From: Caulobacter sp.
GTDB lineage: Bacteria > Pseudomonadota > Alphaproteobacteria > Caulobacterales > Caulobacteraceae
Assembly: GCA_014378155.1 (NCBI GenBank)
Contig: JACMOF010000232.1
Span: forward strand, 1-9,456
DNA length: 9,456 bases
Direction of reading: 5' to 3'
In this document: positions 1 to 7,299 of the stretch, piece by piece
How the letters are laid out: each line of letters starts with the position of its first letter
Numbering within the stretch: the first letter of the stretch is position 1
Made by a program: the position numbers and the translations under genes
The notes under the pieces: model-generated
Database searches by the model: none
What the model was told of the DNA's origin: nothing
Seen by the model: the letters and a program-made list of their open reading frames with translations, nothing else

Positions 1-318
1 CTGAGCGAGGCGGGCTTCGACGTGTTGGTGTGCCGCGACGGGCAGCAGGCGCTGGAGGCCATGGACGCCTTCGATCCCGACCTGCTGATCACCGACTTCT
101 TCATGCCCCGCATGAACGGCGGCGAGCTGATCAAGGCCACCCGCCGTCGTCGCGGCGCGCGCACGGCCGTGCTGCTGGCCTCGGGCCGCGAAGAGCATTC
201 GATGCAAGCCGACGAGCGCGGCGACGCCCGCCTGGAAAAGCCGATCACCCCCGGCCGCCTGCTGAGCGCGGTGCGGGCGCTGGAAGAGCGCTTCGTCGGC
301 GGCGCGCTTGCCGCGTAA
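1..318 (+). CDS. Response regulator receiver domain, C-terminal part (5'-truncated by window edge)
   Basis: The reading frame is open from base 1 and ends at TAA 316-318, giving 105 residues. It starts inside a CheY-like receiver domain, after the N-terminal acidic residues. The phosphoacceptor aspartate is D32 in the TDFFMPRMNG segment. A serine at the Thr/Ser switch position lies in VLLASG (S61), and the conserved lysine-proline pair is K80-P81. The protein ends about 20 residues after the KP pair, so nothing follows the receiver domain. It could be a stand-alone CheY-like regulator or the C-terminal receiver of a hybrid histidine kinase; the missing N-terminus would decide. The first ATG in frame (base 61) is inside the domain and is not the start. 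No partner kinase is next to it here, and the HWE kinase at the other end is too far away to pair by position. Confidence 0.9.
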   Translation: MSEAGFDVLVCRDGQQALEAMDAFDPDLLITDFFMPRMNGGELIKATRRRRGARTAVLLASGREEHSMQADERGDARLEKPITPGRLLSAVRALEERFVGGALAA

Positions 319-345
319 AGTCCGCAGCCAGGCGGCCTCGATCCC

Positions 346-1017
346 TCAATCCTTTGGGCACAGCCCCTTGGGCGTCCAGTCCGAGGTGAGGGTCGTCGGC
401 GGACTGCCTTCGCCATGCAAGATCAGGGCGAAGCCCTGCCGCGTTTCTCGGCCAATCGCCATCAGCAGCATGGGCGGGCCACGCGGCACCATCAGCGAGT
501 GGCCTTCGCCTCGGGCGACCTGAACGCCGGCGGGCGTTTCCAGACAGCTTGCGCCACGGATCGCATAGAAGGCTTCGGGTCCGGAATGCACATGCACCGG
601 CGCGGTCATGCCAGGCGCGAAGGTCGATTTCAGATATTCGGCGCTAAGCTCGCCCGGGGCCGCCTCGATCGGCAGCGGGCCGATGTCGGCCAGATGGCGT
701 CCGCCCTCGCGTTCAAGGCCCTTGCCCCCCACATCGAAGAGCCAGACCCGGCCAAAGGCCTGAACGACGGCGCCGTGCGGCGGCCTGACGCGTTCGGCGG
801 CGGGCAGGTCGGCGAAGGTGTAGATGTTCCAATAGAGCGGCCCCAGCGGCGGCGTCCCCAGATCCTGGTGGGCGACGAGACAGGCCGGCCCCGGTGTCTC
901 GCCGGCCTGCCCCTGACAGGTCCGCGAGGTGGCCTGGGCTTGGGCGGAAAGCGGTGAAAGCGCGAGAAGCGCGAAAACACCCAAGGAGACGGTCAGAGGT
1001 TTGGAGGTCCAATTCAT
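346..1017 (-). CDS. Secreted cupin-domain protein
   Basis: This 223-residue protein has an N-terminal signal peptide (charged start, hydrophobic core about residues 8-20, likely cleavage after an AQA near residues 26-29), so it is probably periplasmic. The frame extends upstream to base 1080, but the ATG at 1017 places the signal peptide correctly and is preferred. A weak purine-rich stretch (GAGACGAGA) precedes it. Cupin motif 1 is clear: G137, then H142, H144, E148 and a closing G155. Motif 2 (residues 172-183, with P178 and G180) has methionine where the usual metal-binding histidine lies. Residues 60-130 are a less recognisable N-terminal segment. Four cysteines (34, 46, 158, 220) could form disulfides. 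Substrate and activity are unknown. It converges on the receiver-domain gene with only 27 bp between stops and is divergent from the M61 peptidase. Confidence 0.75.
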   Translation of the reverse strand: MNWTSKPLTVSLGVFALLALSPLSAQAQATSRTCQGQAGETPGPACLVAHQDLGTPPLGPLYWNIYTFADLPAAERVRPPHGAVVQAFGRVWLFDVGGKGLEREGGRHLADIGPLPIEAAPGELSAEYLKSTFAPGMTAPVHVHSGPEAFYAIRGASCLETPAGVQVARGEGHSLMVPRGPPMLLMAIGRETRQGFALILHGEGSPPTTLTSDWTPKGLCPKD

Positions 1018-1286
1018 GGTTCTCGTCTCGATGAACAGTGCGGTCAGTTTTGCCAAATCCAGCGCCTGACATCCAGCCATAGTTGTCCCCGCTACGCCGG
1101 CTTCAGACCTGTCAGCTAACGCGGGTCGGTCAGGGGCAGGAGGAGCCCGCTGCGTGGGCGGCCGTCAAAAAGGGAGCGAACCCGGTAGTCTCTGCAAAAG
1201 GCGACCTCGACAAGGCCGGCCTTAGGGGAGAAGTATCCTGCCTTTCGTCGTGGGAGCATGCCCGCGCGTCGCATTGGGGTCGTTTT
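1018..1286. other. Divergent intergenic region (269 bp) with unassigned leader
   Basis: This gap separates the divergent starts of the cupin protein (1017, -) and the M61 peptidase (1287, +) and should hold both promoters. I could not identify convincing -35/-10 boxes. Features seen: a hairpin at 1147-1161 (GCCCGC, loop TGC, GTGGGC with one G-U pair), a perfect 12-bp palindrome AAGGCCGGCCTT at 1212-1223, and a short ATG frame at 1258 encoding MPARRIGVVF whose TGA (1288-1290) overlaps the TTG proposed as the peptidase start. The peptidase frame stays open back to a TTG at 1083, but the predicted upstream peptide is low-complexity and looks non-coding. I compared the region mentally with common riboswitch consensus sequences and found no match. 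Confidence 0.5.
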
Positions 1287-3218
1287 TTGAAAACGCTGTT
1301 CCTTACCGCCTCCGCTCTCGCCCTGGTTCTGACGGGCGGCGCTTCCGCCCAGGACCGCGTGCCCGTCCAGGCGCCGCCCACCCCGCCGATCGCGGCCGCC
1401 CAGGATATCGCCTATCCCGGCGTGCTGAAACTGTCGGTCGACGCCACCGATCTGGACCGCAAGATCTTCCAGGTCCGCGAGACGATCCCGGTCGCAAAGC
1501 CAGGCCCGATGACCATCCTCTATCCGCAGTGGGTTCCCGGCGGCCACTCGCCCCGCAACGACCTGGACAAGCTTGCGGGCCTCGTCATCACAGCCAATGG
1601 CGCGAGCTTGCCCTGGACCCGCGACCCGGTCGCCGTCCACGCCTTCCATTTCGACGTGCCGGCCGGCGCGACCGAGATTCAGGTCAGCTTCCAGTTCCTC
1701 ACCCCGGTGAAGGCCGATGTCGGCCGTATCCTGGTGACCGACGACATGCTGAACGTGCAGTGGCTGCAGCTGGGCTTCTACCCGGCCGGCTACTACATGC
1801 GCGGCATTCAGATCGAACCGACCGTCAAGCTGCCGGAAGGCTGGGGCTTCGGCACCGCGCTGGAGAAGGCCTCGGCCAGCGGCCAGACCACCACCTTCAA
1901 GACCACCACCTTCGAGACGCTGGTCGATTCGCCGATGTTCGCCGGCCGCTATTTCAAGCAGATCGACCTGGACCCGGGCGCGGCTACGCCGGTGCGGCTG
2001 AACATCGTCGCCGACAAGCCCGATCTGCTGGAGATCAAGCCGGAAGCCCTGCAGATCCATCGCAACCTCGTGCAGCAGGCCTACAGGCTGTACGGCGCGC
2101 ACCACTATGACCACTACGACTTCCTGCTGGCCCTGACCGACAAGATGGGCGGCATTGGTCTGGAGCATCACCGCTCCAGCGAAAATGGCGTCACCCCCAA
2201 ATACTTCACCGACTGGGAAAAGACCTATGTGGGCCGCGACCTGCTGGCCCACGAATACACCCACTCGTGGAACGGCAAGTTCCGCCGCGCCGCCGACCTC
2301 TATACCCCGACGCTGAACGAGCCGATGCGCGACAGCCTGATGTGGGTCTATGAGGGCCAGACCCAGTATTGGGGCAACGTACTGGCCGCCCGCTCGGGCC
2401 TGCAGACCAAGCAGCAAGGCCTGGACTCTCTGGCCATGACCGCCGCCCTCTATGACACTCGCGCCGGCCGCAACTGGCGCAATGTGGAAGACACCACCAA
2501 CGACCCGATCATCGCCAATCGCAAGCCGGCCTCGTGGACCAGCTGGCAGCGCAGCGAGGACTATTATTCGGAAGGCCAGCTGGTCTGGCTCGACGCCGAC
2601 ACCCTGATCCGCGAGAAGACCGGCGGCAAGAAGTCGCTGGACGACTTTGCCAAGGCCTTTTTCGGCGTCGAGAACGGCTCCTACGTGCCGCTGACCTACG
2701 ACTTCGACACCGTGGTCACGACGCTGAACGGCGTGGTTCCCTATGATTGGTCAAGCTTTCTGAAGACCCGCATCCAGGGGCTCTCGGCGCGCGCCCCGCT
2801 GGATGGCCTGACACGCGGCGGCTACAAGCTGGTCTATACCGACACGCCCACCGAGTTCTTCAAGGCGGCCGAAACGCGCGGCAAGGTCGTCAATCTCAGC
2901 TATTCGCTGGGCGTTACGGTCGGCGCGCTGGGCGTGCTGTCGGCCGTCAACTGGGACACCCCGGCCTTCAAGGCGGGCCTGACGGCCGGCGAGACCCTCG
3001 TGGCGGTCAACGGTACGGCCTATAGCGACGACGGCCTGAAGGACGCGGTCAAGGCCACGGCCAAGACCGGCGCGGCGCCGGTCGAGCTGCTGATCAAGGA
3101 CGGCGAGCGCTATCGCACGGTGAAGATCGACTATGCCGGCGGCCTGAAGTATCCGCGCCTGGAACGCATCGAGGGCACGCCCGCGCGGCTGGATGATATC
3201 TACGCGGCGCGGAAGTAG
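1287..3218 (+). CDS. Secreted M61-family metallopeptidase (glycyl aminopeptidase-like) with PDZ domain
   Basis: With the TTG at 1287 as start, the product is 643 residues and begins with a good signal peptide (MKTLF, hydrophobic core, cleavage near ASA-Q at 21-22), so it acts in the periplasm or outside. No ATG or GTG in frame lies upstream; the only other candidate is a TTG at 1083, which would bury the signal peptide. Residues 45-230 form the N-terminal beta domain typical of M61. The catalytic core carries the GGIGLEHHRS segment (288-297), the zinc motif HEYTHSW (H322, E323, H326) and a downstream zinc ligand E356 in YEGQTQYWG. Residues about 533-605 look like a C-terminal PDZ domain with a GLTAGETLVAVNG core. 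M61 enzymes are zinc aminopeptidases, some specific for N-terminal Gly or Ala; specificity here is not visible. The length is normal for the family. A strong terminator follows the stop. Confidence 0.88.
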   Translation: MKTLFLTASALALVLTGGASAQDRVPVQAPPTPPIAAAQDIAYPGVLKLSVDATDLDRKIFQVRETIPVAKPGPMTILYPQWVPGGHSPRNDLDKLAGLVITANGASLPWTRDPVAVHAFHFDVPAGATEIQVSFQFLTPVKADVGRILVTDDMLNVQWLQLGFYPAGYYMRGIQIEPTVKLPEGWGFGTALEKASASGQTTTFKTTTFETLVDSPMFAGRYFKQIDLDPGAATPVRLNIVADKPDLLEIKPEALQIHRNLVQQAYRLYGAHHYDHYDFLLALTDKMGGIGLEHHRSSENGVTPKYFTDWEKTYVGRDLLAHEYTHSWNGKFRRAADLYTPTLNEPMRDSLMWVYEGQTQYWGNVLAARSGLQTKQQGLDSLAMTAALYDTRAGRNWRNVEDTTNDPIIANRKPASWTSWQRSEDYYSEGQLVWLDADTLIREKTGGKKSLDDFAKAFFGVENGSYVPLTYDFDTVVTTLNGVVPYDWSSFLKTRIQGLSARAPLDGLTRGGYKLVYTDTPTEFFKAAETRGKVVNLSYSLGVTVGALGVLSAVNWDTPAFKAGLTAGETLVAVNGTAYSDDGLKDAVKATAKTGAAPVELLIKDGERYRTVKIDYAGGLKYPRLERIEGTPARLDDIYAARK

Positions 3219-3226
3219 GCTGATTT

Positions 3227-3267
3227 CGCCCCGGCTTTCATGCGAAGGTCGGGGCGTCTTTCCTTTT
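3227..3267 (+). terminator. Intrinsic terminator after the M61 peptidase gene
   Basis: Nine bases after the TAG stop, 3227-3239 pairs with 3244-3256: a 13-bp stem including two G-U pairs, closed by the tetraloop ATGC. The lower seven pairs are CGCCCCG with CGGGGCG. It is followed at once by the pyrimidine/T-rich tract TCTTTCCTTTT (3257-3267). This is a good Rho-independent terminator for the + strand. Only 21 bases separate it from the next ATG at 3289. Confidence 0.75.
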
Positions 3268-3288
3268 CGTCCCTGTCGCGAGTTTCCG

Positions 3289-3795
3289 ATGAACCGTATC
3301 GCCGCCCTGGCCCTGGGCCTTTGCCTGTTGTCGAGCCCCGCCCTGGCGCGGCAGGCCTCGCCGCCGCCGCAACTGGTCAACGCGGTCGACACCGCCAAGA
3401 CGCTGGCCGACGGTCAGGCGTTCATGGTGAAGAACGCCAAGGCGCCCGGCGTGATCACCACCGCCTCGGGCCTGCAATACAAGATCACGACCTCGGGTCC
3501 GAAGACCGGCCCGTCGCCCAAGCTCGGCGACATCATCAAGGTGCATTACGAAGGCAAGCTGCTGGACGGCACGGTGTTCGACAGCTCGTTCGAGCGCGGC
3601 AAGGCGGCGATCATGCCGTCGGACGGGCTCATCCCGGGCTGGATGGAGGCCCTGCCGCTGATGCATGTCGGCGATGAATGGACCCTGTGGATCCCGGCCA
3701 GCCTAGGCTACGGCGAACGCGAAGCCGGTCCGATCCCGGCCAACAGCGTGCTGGTGTTCCGGCTGCAGCTGATCGGCATGCTGGCGGTAGATTAG
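3289..3795 (+). CDS. Secreted FKBP-type peptidyl-prolyl cis-trans isomerase
   Basis: This 168-residue protein has a signal peptide (MNRIAALALG..., cleavage near ALA-R at 20-21), then a short helical linker (about 25-55), then one complete FKBP domain (about 58-165). Residues matching the FKBP12 proline-binding pocket are present: Y87, F97-D98 in GTVFDSSFERG, I115 and W118 in LIPGWMEAL, Y141 in LGYGERE, and F157. It should catalyse prolyl isomerisation and assist folding in the periplasm. The N-terminal linker is much shorter than the dimerisation helix of Mip/FkpA proteins, so it is probably monomeric. The frame runs upstream to 3193, but the ATG at 3289 gives the signal peptide. The ribosome site is weak (GCGAG). 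The gene lies just beyond the peptidase terminator, so it depends on read-through or on a promoter within about 60 bases. Confidence 0.88.
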   Translation: MNRIAALALGLCLLSSPALARQASPPPQLVNAVDTAKTLADGQAFMVKNAKAPGVITTASGLQYKITTSGPKTGPSPKLGDIIKVHYEGKLLDGTVFDSSFERGKAAIMPSDGLIPGWMEALPLMHVGDEWTLWIPASLGYGEREAGPIPANSVLVFRLQLIGMLAVD

Positions 3796-3818
3796 AAAAG
3801 GGGCTGGAGTGGCGGCGC

Positions 3819-3940
3819 ACTTGCCCCCACCTGGCGACTGCGTCGCCTGTCCGCCCCCACAGGGGGCGGAGTTTCGCGCGACCTGAGCTCCGCCGCCTAT
3901 GGGGGTGGACAGACGGCGAAGCCGTCAGGTGGAGGCAAGT
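3819..3940. repeat. Large intergenic inverted repeat between convergent genes
   Basis: Two 52-base units in opposite orientation, 3819-3870 and 3889-3940, match at 43 of 52 positions by hand alignment and are separated by 18 bases. The left unit has two perfect local hairpins: 3833-3838 with 3842-3847 (loop TGC) and 3851-3858 with 3862-3869 (loop ACA). The right unit has GACGGC 3912-3917 pairing with GCCGTC 3921-3926 (loop GAA), and a weaker 8-bp partner hairpin at 3890-3908 with one mismatch. In the first hairpin, four of the differences between units form two compensatory pairs (G-C to A-T and A-T to G-C). The element fills the gap between the FKBP gene and rutA, whose stops face each other, and is placed to act as a bidirectional terminator or to stabilise both mRNA ends. 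It resembles repeats I recall between Caulobacter genes. Confidence 0.85.
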
Positions 3941-3951
3941 CAGTGAGCCAC

Positions 3952-5016
3952 CTAAATCCCCGCCCTTGATTTCATCAGCGGCTGGATTCGCGTCCCGAAG
4001 TTCTCCACCCCCGCAACGAAGTCGTCGAACACCAGCAGCACGCCGGCCGTGCCGTCGACGGCGGCGACCTCGTCGAGCATGCGGGCGACGCTCTCATACG
4101 ACCCCACCAGGGTGCCCATGTTGAGGTTCACCGCCGATTCCGGGGCGGCCAGCTGGGCGGTATTGGTGGTGGAACCGGCGGCGGCGTTGGGGGCGGCCTG
4201 GTTGGTCAGCCAAGCCAGGGCCTCCTGGTCGGCGCCGGCGCGATAGGCCTGCCACTTGGCCATGGCGGCCTCGTCGGTCTCGTCGGCGATGATCATGAAC
4301 AGGATGTAGGAGGCCACGTCGCGGCCGGTCTTGTCGGCGGCGGCCTTGAGGCGGTCATTGACCGAGCCGAAGGCGGTGGGGGTGTTGGTCCCCTTGCCCA
4401 GGGCGAAGCTGTAGTCGGCATACTTTGCGGTAAAGGCCAGGCCCTCGTTCGACGAGCCCGCGCAGATCAGCTTGGTGTCCTTCGGATGGGGGCTGACCCG
4501 GCAGTCGGTCATCTGGAAGTACTTGCCCTTGAAGTCCGACACCCCGGTCTCCAGCAGCTCGCGCAGCACCGTCGCGTATTCGGCCAGGTAGTTGTAGCGA
4601 TCGGTATAGTGGCCCTCGCCCGGCCACAGGCCCATCTGGTCATATTCGGCCTTCTGCCAGCCGGTGACCAAGTTGATGCCGAACCGGCCCGGGGCGATCG
4701 AATCTATCGTGGAGGCCATGCGCGCCACGATGGCCGGCGGGATGGTCAGGGTGGCGGCGGTGGCGAAAATCTTGATCTTGCTGGTCACGGCCGCCAGGCC
4801 GGCCATCAGGGTGAAGCTCTCGAGATTGTGCTCCCAGAACTGGGTCTTGCCGCCAAAACCGCGCAGCTTGATCATCGAGAGGGCGAAGTCGAAGCCGTAG
4901 GTCTCCGCCTTCTGGACGATCTCCTTGTTGAGCTCGAACGTCGGCATGTACTGCGGAGCCGCTTCGGAGATCAGCCAGCCGTTGTTGCCGATCGGAATGA
5001 AGACGCCAATTTCCAT
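3952..5016 (-). CDS. rutA: Pyrimidine monooxygenase RutA
   Basis: This 354-residue flavin-dependent oxygenase of the bacterial luciferase-like (LLM) family opens the ring of uracil (and thymine) between N3 and C4, yielding ureidoacrylate or its peracid, and needs reduced FMN. The sequence is very close to E. coli RutA as I remember it, from the N-terminal [14 protein letters not shown] to the C-terminal [11 protein letters not shown]. Positions annotated as FMN contacts in that family are present: I49-K50, N115, E124, R140-Y141 and S189. It ends about eight residues earlier than the E. coli protein. The ATG at 5016 is supported by a strong AGGGGGA site. It lies downstream of rutD on the same strand but is separated by 265 bp of repeats, so it may be read from the rutBCD transcript or from a promoter of its own. 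The cognate flavin reductase gene rutF is not in this window. Confidence 0.96.
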   Translation of the reverse strand: MEIGVFIPIGNNGWLISEAAPQYMPTFELNKEIVQKAETYGFDFALSMIKLRGFGGKTQFWEHNLESFTLMAGLAAVTSKIKIFATAATLTIPPAIVARMASTIDSIAPGRFGINLVTGWQKAEYDQMGLWPGEGHYTDRYNYLAEYATVLRELLETGVSDFKGKYFQMTDCRVSPHPKDTKLICAGSSNEGLAFTAKYADYSFALGKGTNTPTAFGSVNDRLKAAADKTGRDVASYILFMIIADETDEAAMAKWQAYRAGADQEALAWLTNQAAPNAAAGSTTNTAQLAAPESAVNLNMGTLVGSYESVARMLDEVAAVDGTAGVLLVFDDFVAGVENFGTRIQPLMKSRAGI

Positions 5017-5022
5017 ATCAAT

Positions 5023-5029
5023 TCCCCCT
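5023..5029 (-). promoter_or_regulatory. Ribosome binding site of rutA
   Basis: On the minus strand AGGGGGA lies six bases before the rutA ATG. It is the strongest Shine-Dalgarno match in the Rut cluster and fixes the start. It suggests that rutA is translated independently of the upstream genes. Confidence 0.7.
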
Positions 5030-5077
5030 GCCTAAGCTTGATGTTGTGTTGAGCGATCACTCGCCCATTTTCCGTCT

Positions 5078-5250
5078 CCCCGGCGAAGGCCGGGGCCCAG
5101 AGCAAGCCGCGCGATATAGGAATCGCACGGCTTGCTCTAGACTTTTGTTTTCGCATCGCTTTTGCGGAAAACCGGTTGCCACTTTTCCGCGCGATGCTCT
5201 AGGTGAAACCCACGAGCCGCTCAGGATGAATCTGGGTCCCGGCCTTCGCC
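5078..5250. repeat. Composite palindromic repeat between rutD and rutA
   Basis: Four palindromic pieces lie in a row. (1) 5078-5084 pairs with 5089-5095 (CCCCGGC/GCCGGGG, loop GAAG). (2) 5099-5115 pairs with 5122-5138, a 17-bp stem with one mismatch and a 6-base loop. (3) GCATCGC 5153-5159 and GCGGAAAA 5164-5171 pair with TTTTCCGC 5183-5190 and GCGATGC 5191-5197. (4) CTGGGTCCCGGCCTTCGCC at 5232-5250 is the reverse complement of 5082-5100 with one mismatch. Pieces 2 and 3 both end in TGCTCTAG (5133-5140, 5195-5202). Piece 3 resembles the GAAAAGTG...GGTTTTC palindromes I recall in many rhizobia and caulobacters. The outer inverted copies bracket the middle two, which suggests nested insertion of short repeats. 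Confidence 0.8.
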
Positions 5251-5281
5251 AGGAAGGCGGCTTGGGGCGTGCAAAAACACC

Positions 5282-6082
5282 TCACGCCCCCTCCAGAAAA
5301 TCGACGAGCGTCGCGTTGAACGCCCCCGCCGCCGTCACCGTGAAGCCGTGGCCGCCCCAGGGCGCGATGTCGAGCGTGGCGTGGGGCAGGCGCTCGGCCA
5401 GGCGGCGCGAGCAGGACAGCGGCACCAGCATGTCGTCGGCGCTGGCGCTGACCAGCACGGGGCAGGCGATGCGCGGCAGGTCGGCGTCGATGTCGAAATC
5501 CAGGAGCGCCTGAATGCGGGCGCGCATCACGTCGGGATCCGGGAAGCCGTGGATATGGTGGACCTCCTCGGCCTCCAGCCGGGCGTGGTTGGCACTCAGC
5601 CAGTCGGCAGGATAGAGGAACAGCGGCTGGGCGTGCACATAGGCCGCGATCCCCGTGTTGTTCAGCAGGGCCAGGCGGGCGTCGAAACAGCGCTTGATGT
5701 GCGGGTCGGGCCGCGACCAGCCGTTGACCACCACCAGCTTGCCGATGCGGTCCGAGTGGGTCAGCGCCATGGCCAGGCCGGCATTGCCGCCCGCCGCGTG
5801 GCCGACCACGTGGGCGCGCTCCAGGCCGATGGCGTCCATGACCTTGACGATGTCCTCGCCCATCGCCGCCACGGTGTGCGGGTCGGTCAGGGTCCGCGCG
5901 CTGCGGCCCGTGCCGCGATGGTCGTAGAGCACCACGCAGAACCGCTCGAGCAGCGCGTCCATCTGCGGCGCCCAGAAGGCCCCGGAGCCGCCGAGCCCGG
6001 CCGACAGCATCACCGTCTGGCGATCGGCGGCCGTGCCGCCATGGACCTCGTGGTACAGGCCGTCGACGGTTCCGCTCCGCAT
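5282..6082 (-). CDS. rutD: Alpha/beta-hydrolase RutD (putative carbamate hydrolase)
   Basis: This 266-residue alpha/beta-hydrolase matches RutD of the uracil pathway, with shared stretches such as QPLFLYPADW (152-161) and RCF (131-133). The oxyanion-side GLGGSG is at 29-34. The nucleophile elbow reads G94-H95-A96-A97-G98, so alanine replaces the usual serine; E. coli RutD also has alanine there as I recall. Acidic residues D216-D217 and H245 occupy the other triad positions. RutD was first called an aminoacrylate hydrolase and is now described as a putative carbamate hydrolase; it speeds a step that can also occur spontaneously. Its ATG abuts the rutC stop with no gap and no clear ribosome site of its own, so translation is probably coupled to rutC. 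The stop lies just before the repeat block ahead of rutA. Confidence 0.93.
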   Translation of the reverse strand: MRSGTVDGLYHEVHGGTAADRQTVMLSAGLGGSGAFWAPQMDALLERFCVVLYDHRGTGRSARTLTDPHTVAAMGEDIVKVMDAIGLERAHVVGHAAGGNAGLAMALTHSDRIGKLVVVNGWSRPDPHIKRCFDARLALLNNTGIAAYVHAQPLFLYPADWLSANHARLEAEEVHHIHGFPDPDVMRARIQALLDFDIDADLPRIACPVLVSASADDMLVPLSCSRRLAERLPHATLDIAPWGGHGFTVTAAGAFNATLVDFLEGA

Positions 6083-6472
6083 CTAGGGCTTGCCGATGTG
6101 GGCGACGGTGGCGATCTCGACCAGGAAGTCGGGCCGCACCAGGCCGCACTGGATGCAATAGCGCGCGGGCTTCTCGCTGGGGAAGTACTCGGCATAGACC
6201 AGGTTGATGGCGGCGTAGTCGGCCCAGTCCTTCAGGAAGATGTGGTTCATGGTCACGTCCTCCATCGTGCCGCCGGCGGTTTCGATCACCGACTTGATGG
6301 TCTCCAGCACCTGCCGCGTCTGGGCCGAAGCGTCGCCGACATGGGCGACATTGTTGTCCTTGTCGAAGGCCAGGGTGCCCGAGACATAGACGATCCCGTC
6401 GGCCAGGGTTCCGGGCGAGAACGGGGCGATGGGCGTACCCGTGCCGGGCGGGGTGATGACGGTCTTGGGCAT
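6083..6472 (-). CDS. rutC: RutC, Rid/YjgF-family 3-aminoacrylate-processing protein
   Basis: This 129-residue protein is a full-length member of the Rid (YjgF/YER057c) family and aligns closely with E. coli RutC (128 residues as I recall): [16 protein letters not shown] near residues 22-37, IETAGGT at 63-69, and [14 protein letters not shown] at 102-115 with R104 and C106. E119 follows in the VEIATVAHI end segment. The family forms trimers with active sites between subunits. RutC was proposed to reduce aminoacrylate peracid; later work on the family favours deamination of 3-aminoacrylate to malonic semialdehyde. A GGAGAG site sits four bases before the ATG. Its TAG stop is immediately followed by the rutD ATG. 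It is separated from rutB by 110 bp that contain an inverted repeat. Confidence 0.95.
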   Translation of the reverse strand: MPKTVITPPGTGTPIAPFSPGTLADGIVYVSGTLAFDKDNNVAHVGDASAQTRQVLETIKSVIETAGGTMEDVTMNHIFLKDWADYAAINLVYAEYFPSEKPARYCIQCGLVRPDFLVEIATVAHIGKP

Positions 6473-6497
6473 GTCTCTCTCCAGATTCTCAAAAGCG

Positions 6498-6582
6498 TGT
6501 CATCCCGGACAGGGCCCGCAGGCCCGCCGATCCGGGACCGCCGGAAGCGCCTGCGTTCACGCGTCGGTCCCGGATCTGCGCG

Positions 6583-6605
<23 letters not shown>
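6498..6605. repeat. Cloverleaf-like inverted repeat overlapping the 3' end of rutB
   Basis: Nested perfect arms: 6498-6511 pairs with 6592-6605 (14 bp, TGTCATCCCGGACA) and 6529-6540 pairs with 6565-6576 (12 bp, GATCCGGGACCG). Between the outer and inner stems each side holds its own hairpin: GGGCC/GGCCC (6512-6516, 6521-6525, loop CGCA) on the left and GCGCG/CGCGC (6578-6582, 6586-6590, loop CTA) on the right. The apical loop is 6541-6564. The folded whole looks like a cloverleaf with four arms. The two halves are inverted copies of one unit whose side-hairpin sequence differs but still pairs. The right half runs into the rutB coding region; the left half ends 25 bases before the rutC start. 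Confidence 0.85.

Positions 6606-7299
<694 letters not shown>

Noticed and set aside
1018..1080. Longer cupin protein starting at base 1080
   Set aside because: It adds 21 residues ahead of a typical signal peptide; the ATG at 1017 gives a normal secretory start.
1110..1260. Possible riboswitch in the peptidase leader
   Set aside because: Hairpins are present, but I could not match SAH, cobalamin, TPP, FMN, fluoride or glycine riboswitch cores.
1083..1286. N-terminal extension of the M61 peptidase from TTG 1083
   Set aside because: It would place 68 low-complexity residues before a good signal peptide; the shorter form starting at TTG 1287 fits export.
1116..2417. Long minus-strand open frame (433 codons) opposite the M61 peptidase
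   Set aside because: It is the antisense shadow of a gene with clear catalytic motifs; its composition is the usual result of reading GC-rich codons backwards and no domain is recognisable.
3819..5250. CRISPR array or attachment site among the repeats
   Set aside because: The repeats are inverted, palindromic and of different families, without regular direct repeats and spacers and without integrase or tRNA genes nearby.
5199..6158. Minus-strand open frame ending with a peptide like AFLAKAGTQIHPER
   Set aside because: It is a shifted frame of rutD; the end peptide is what this palindromic repeat family yields when translated and is a common false gene end in such genomes.
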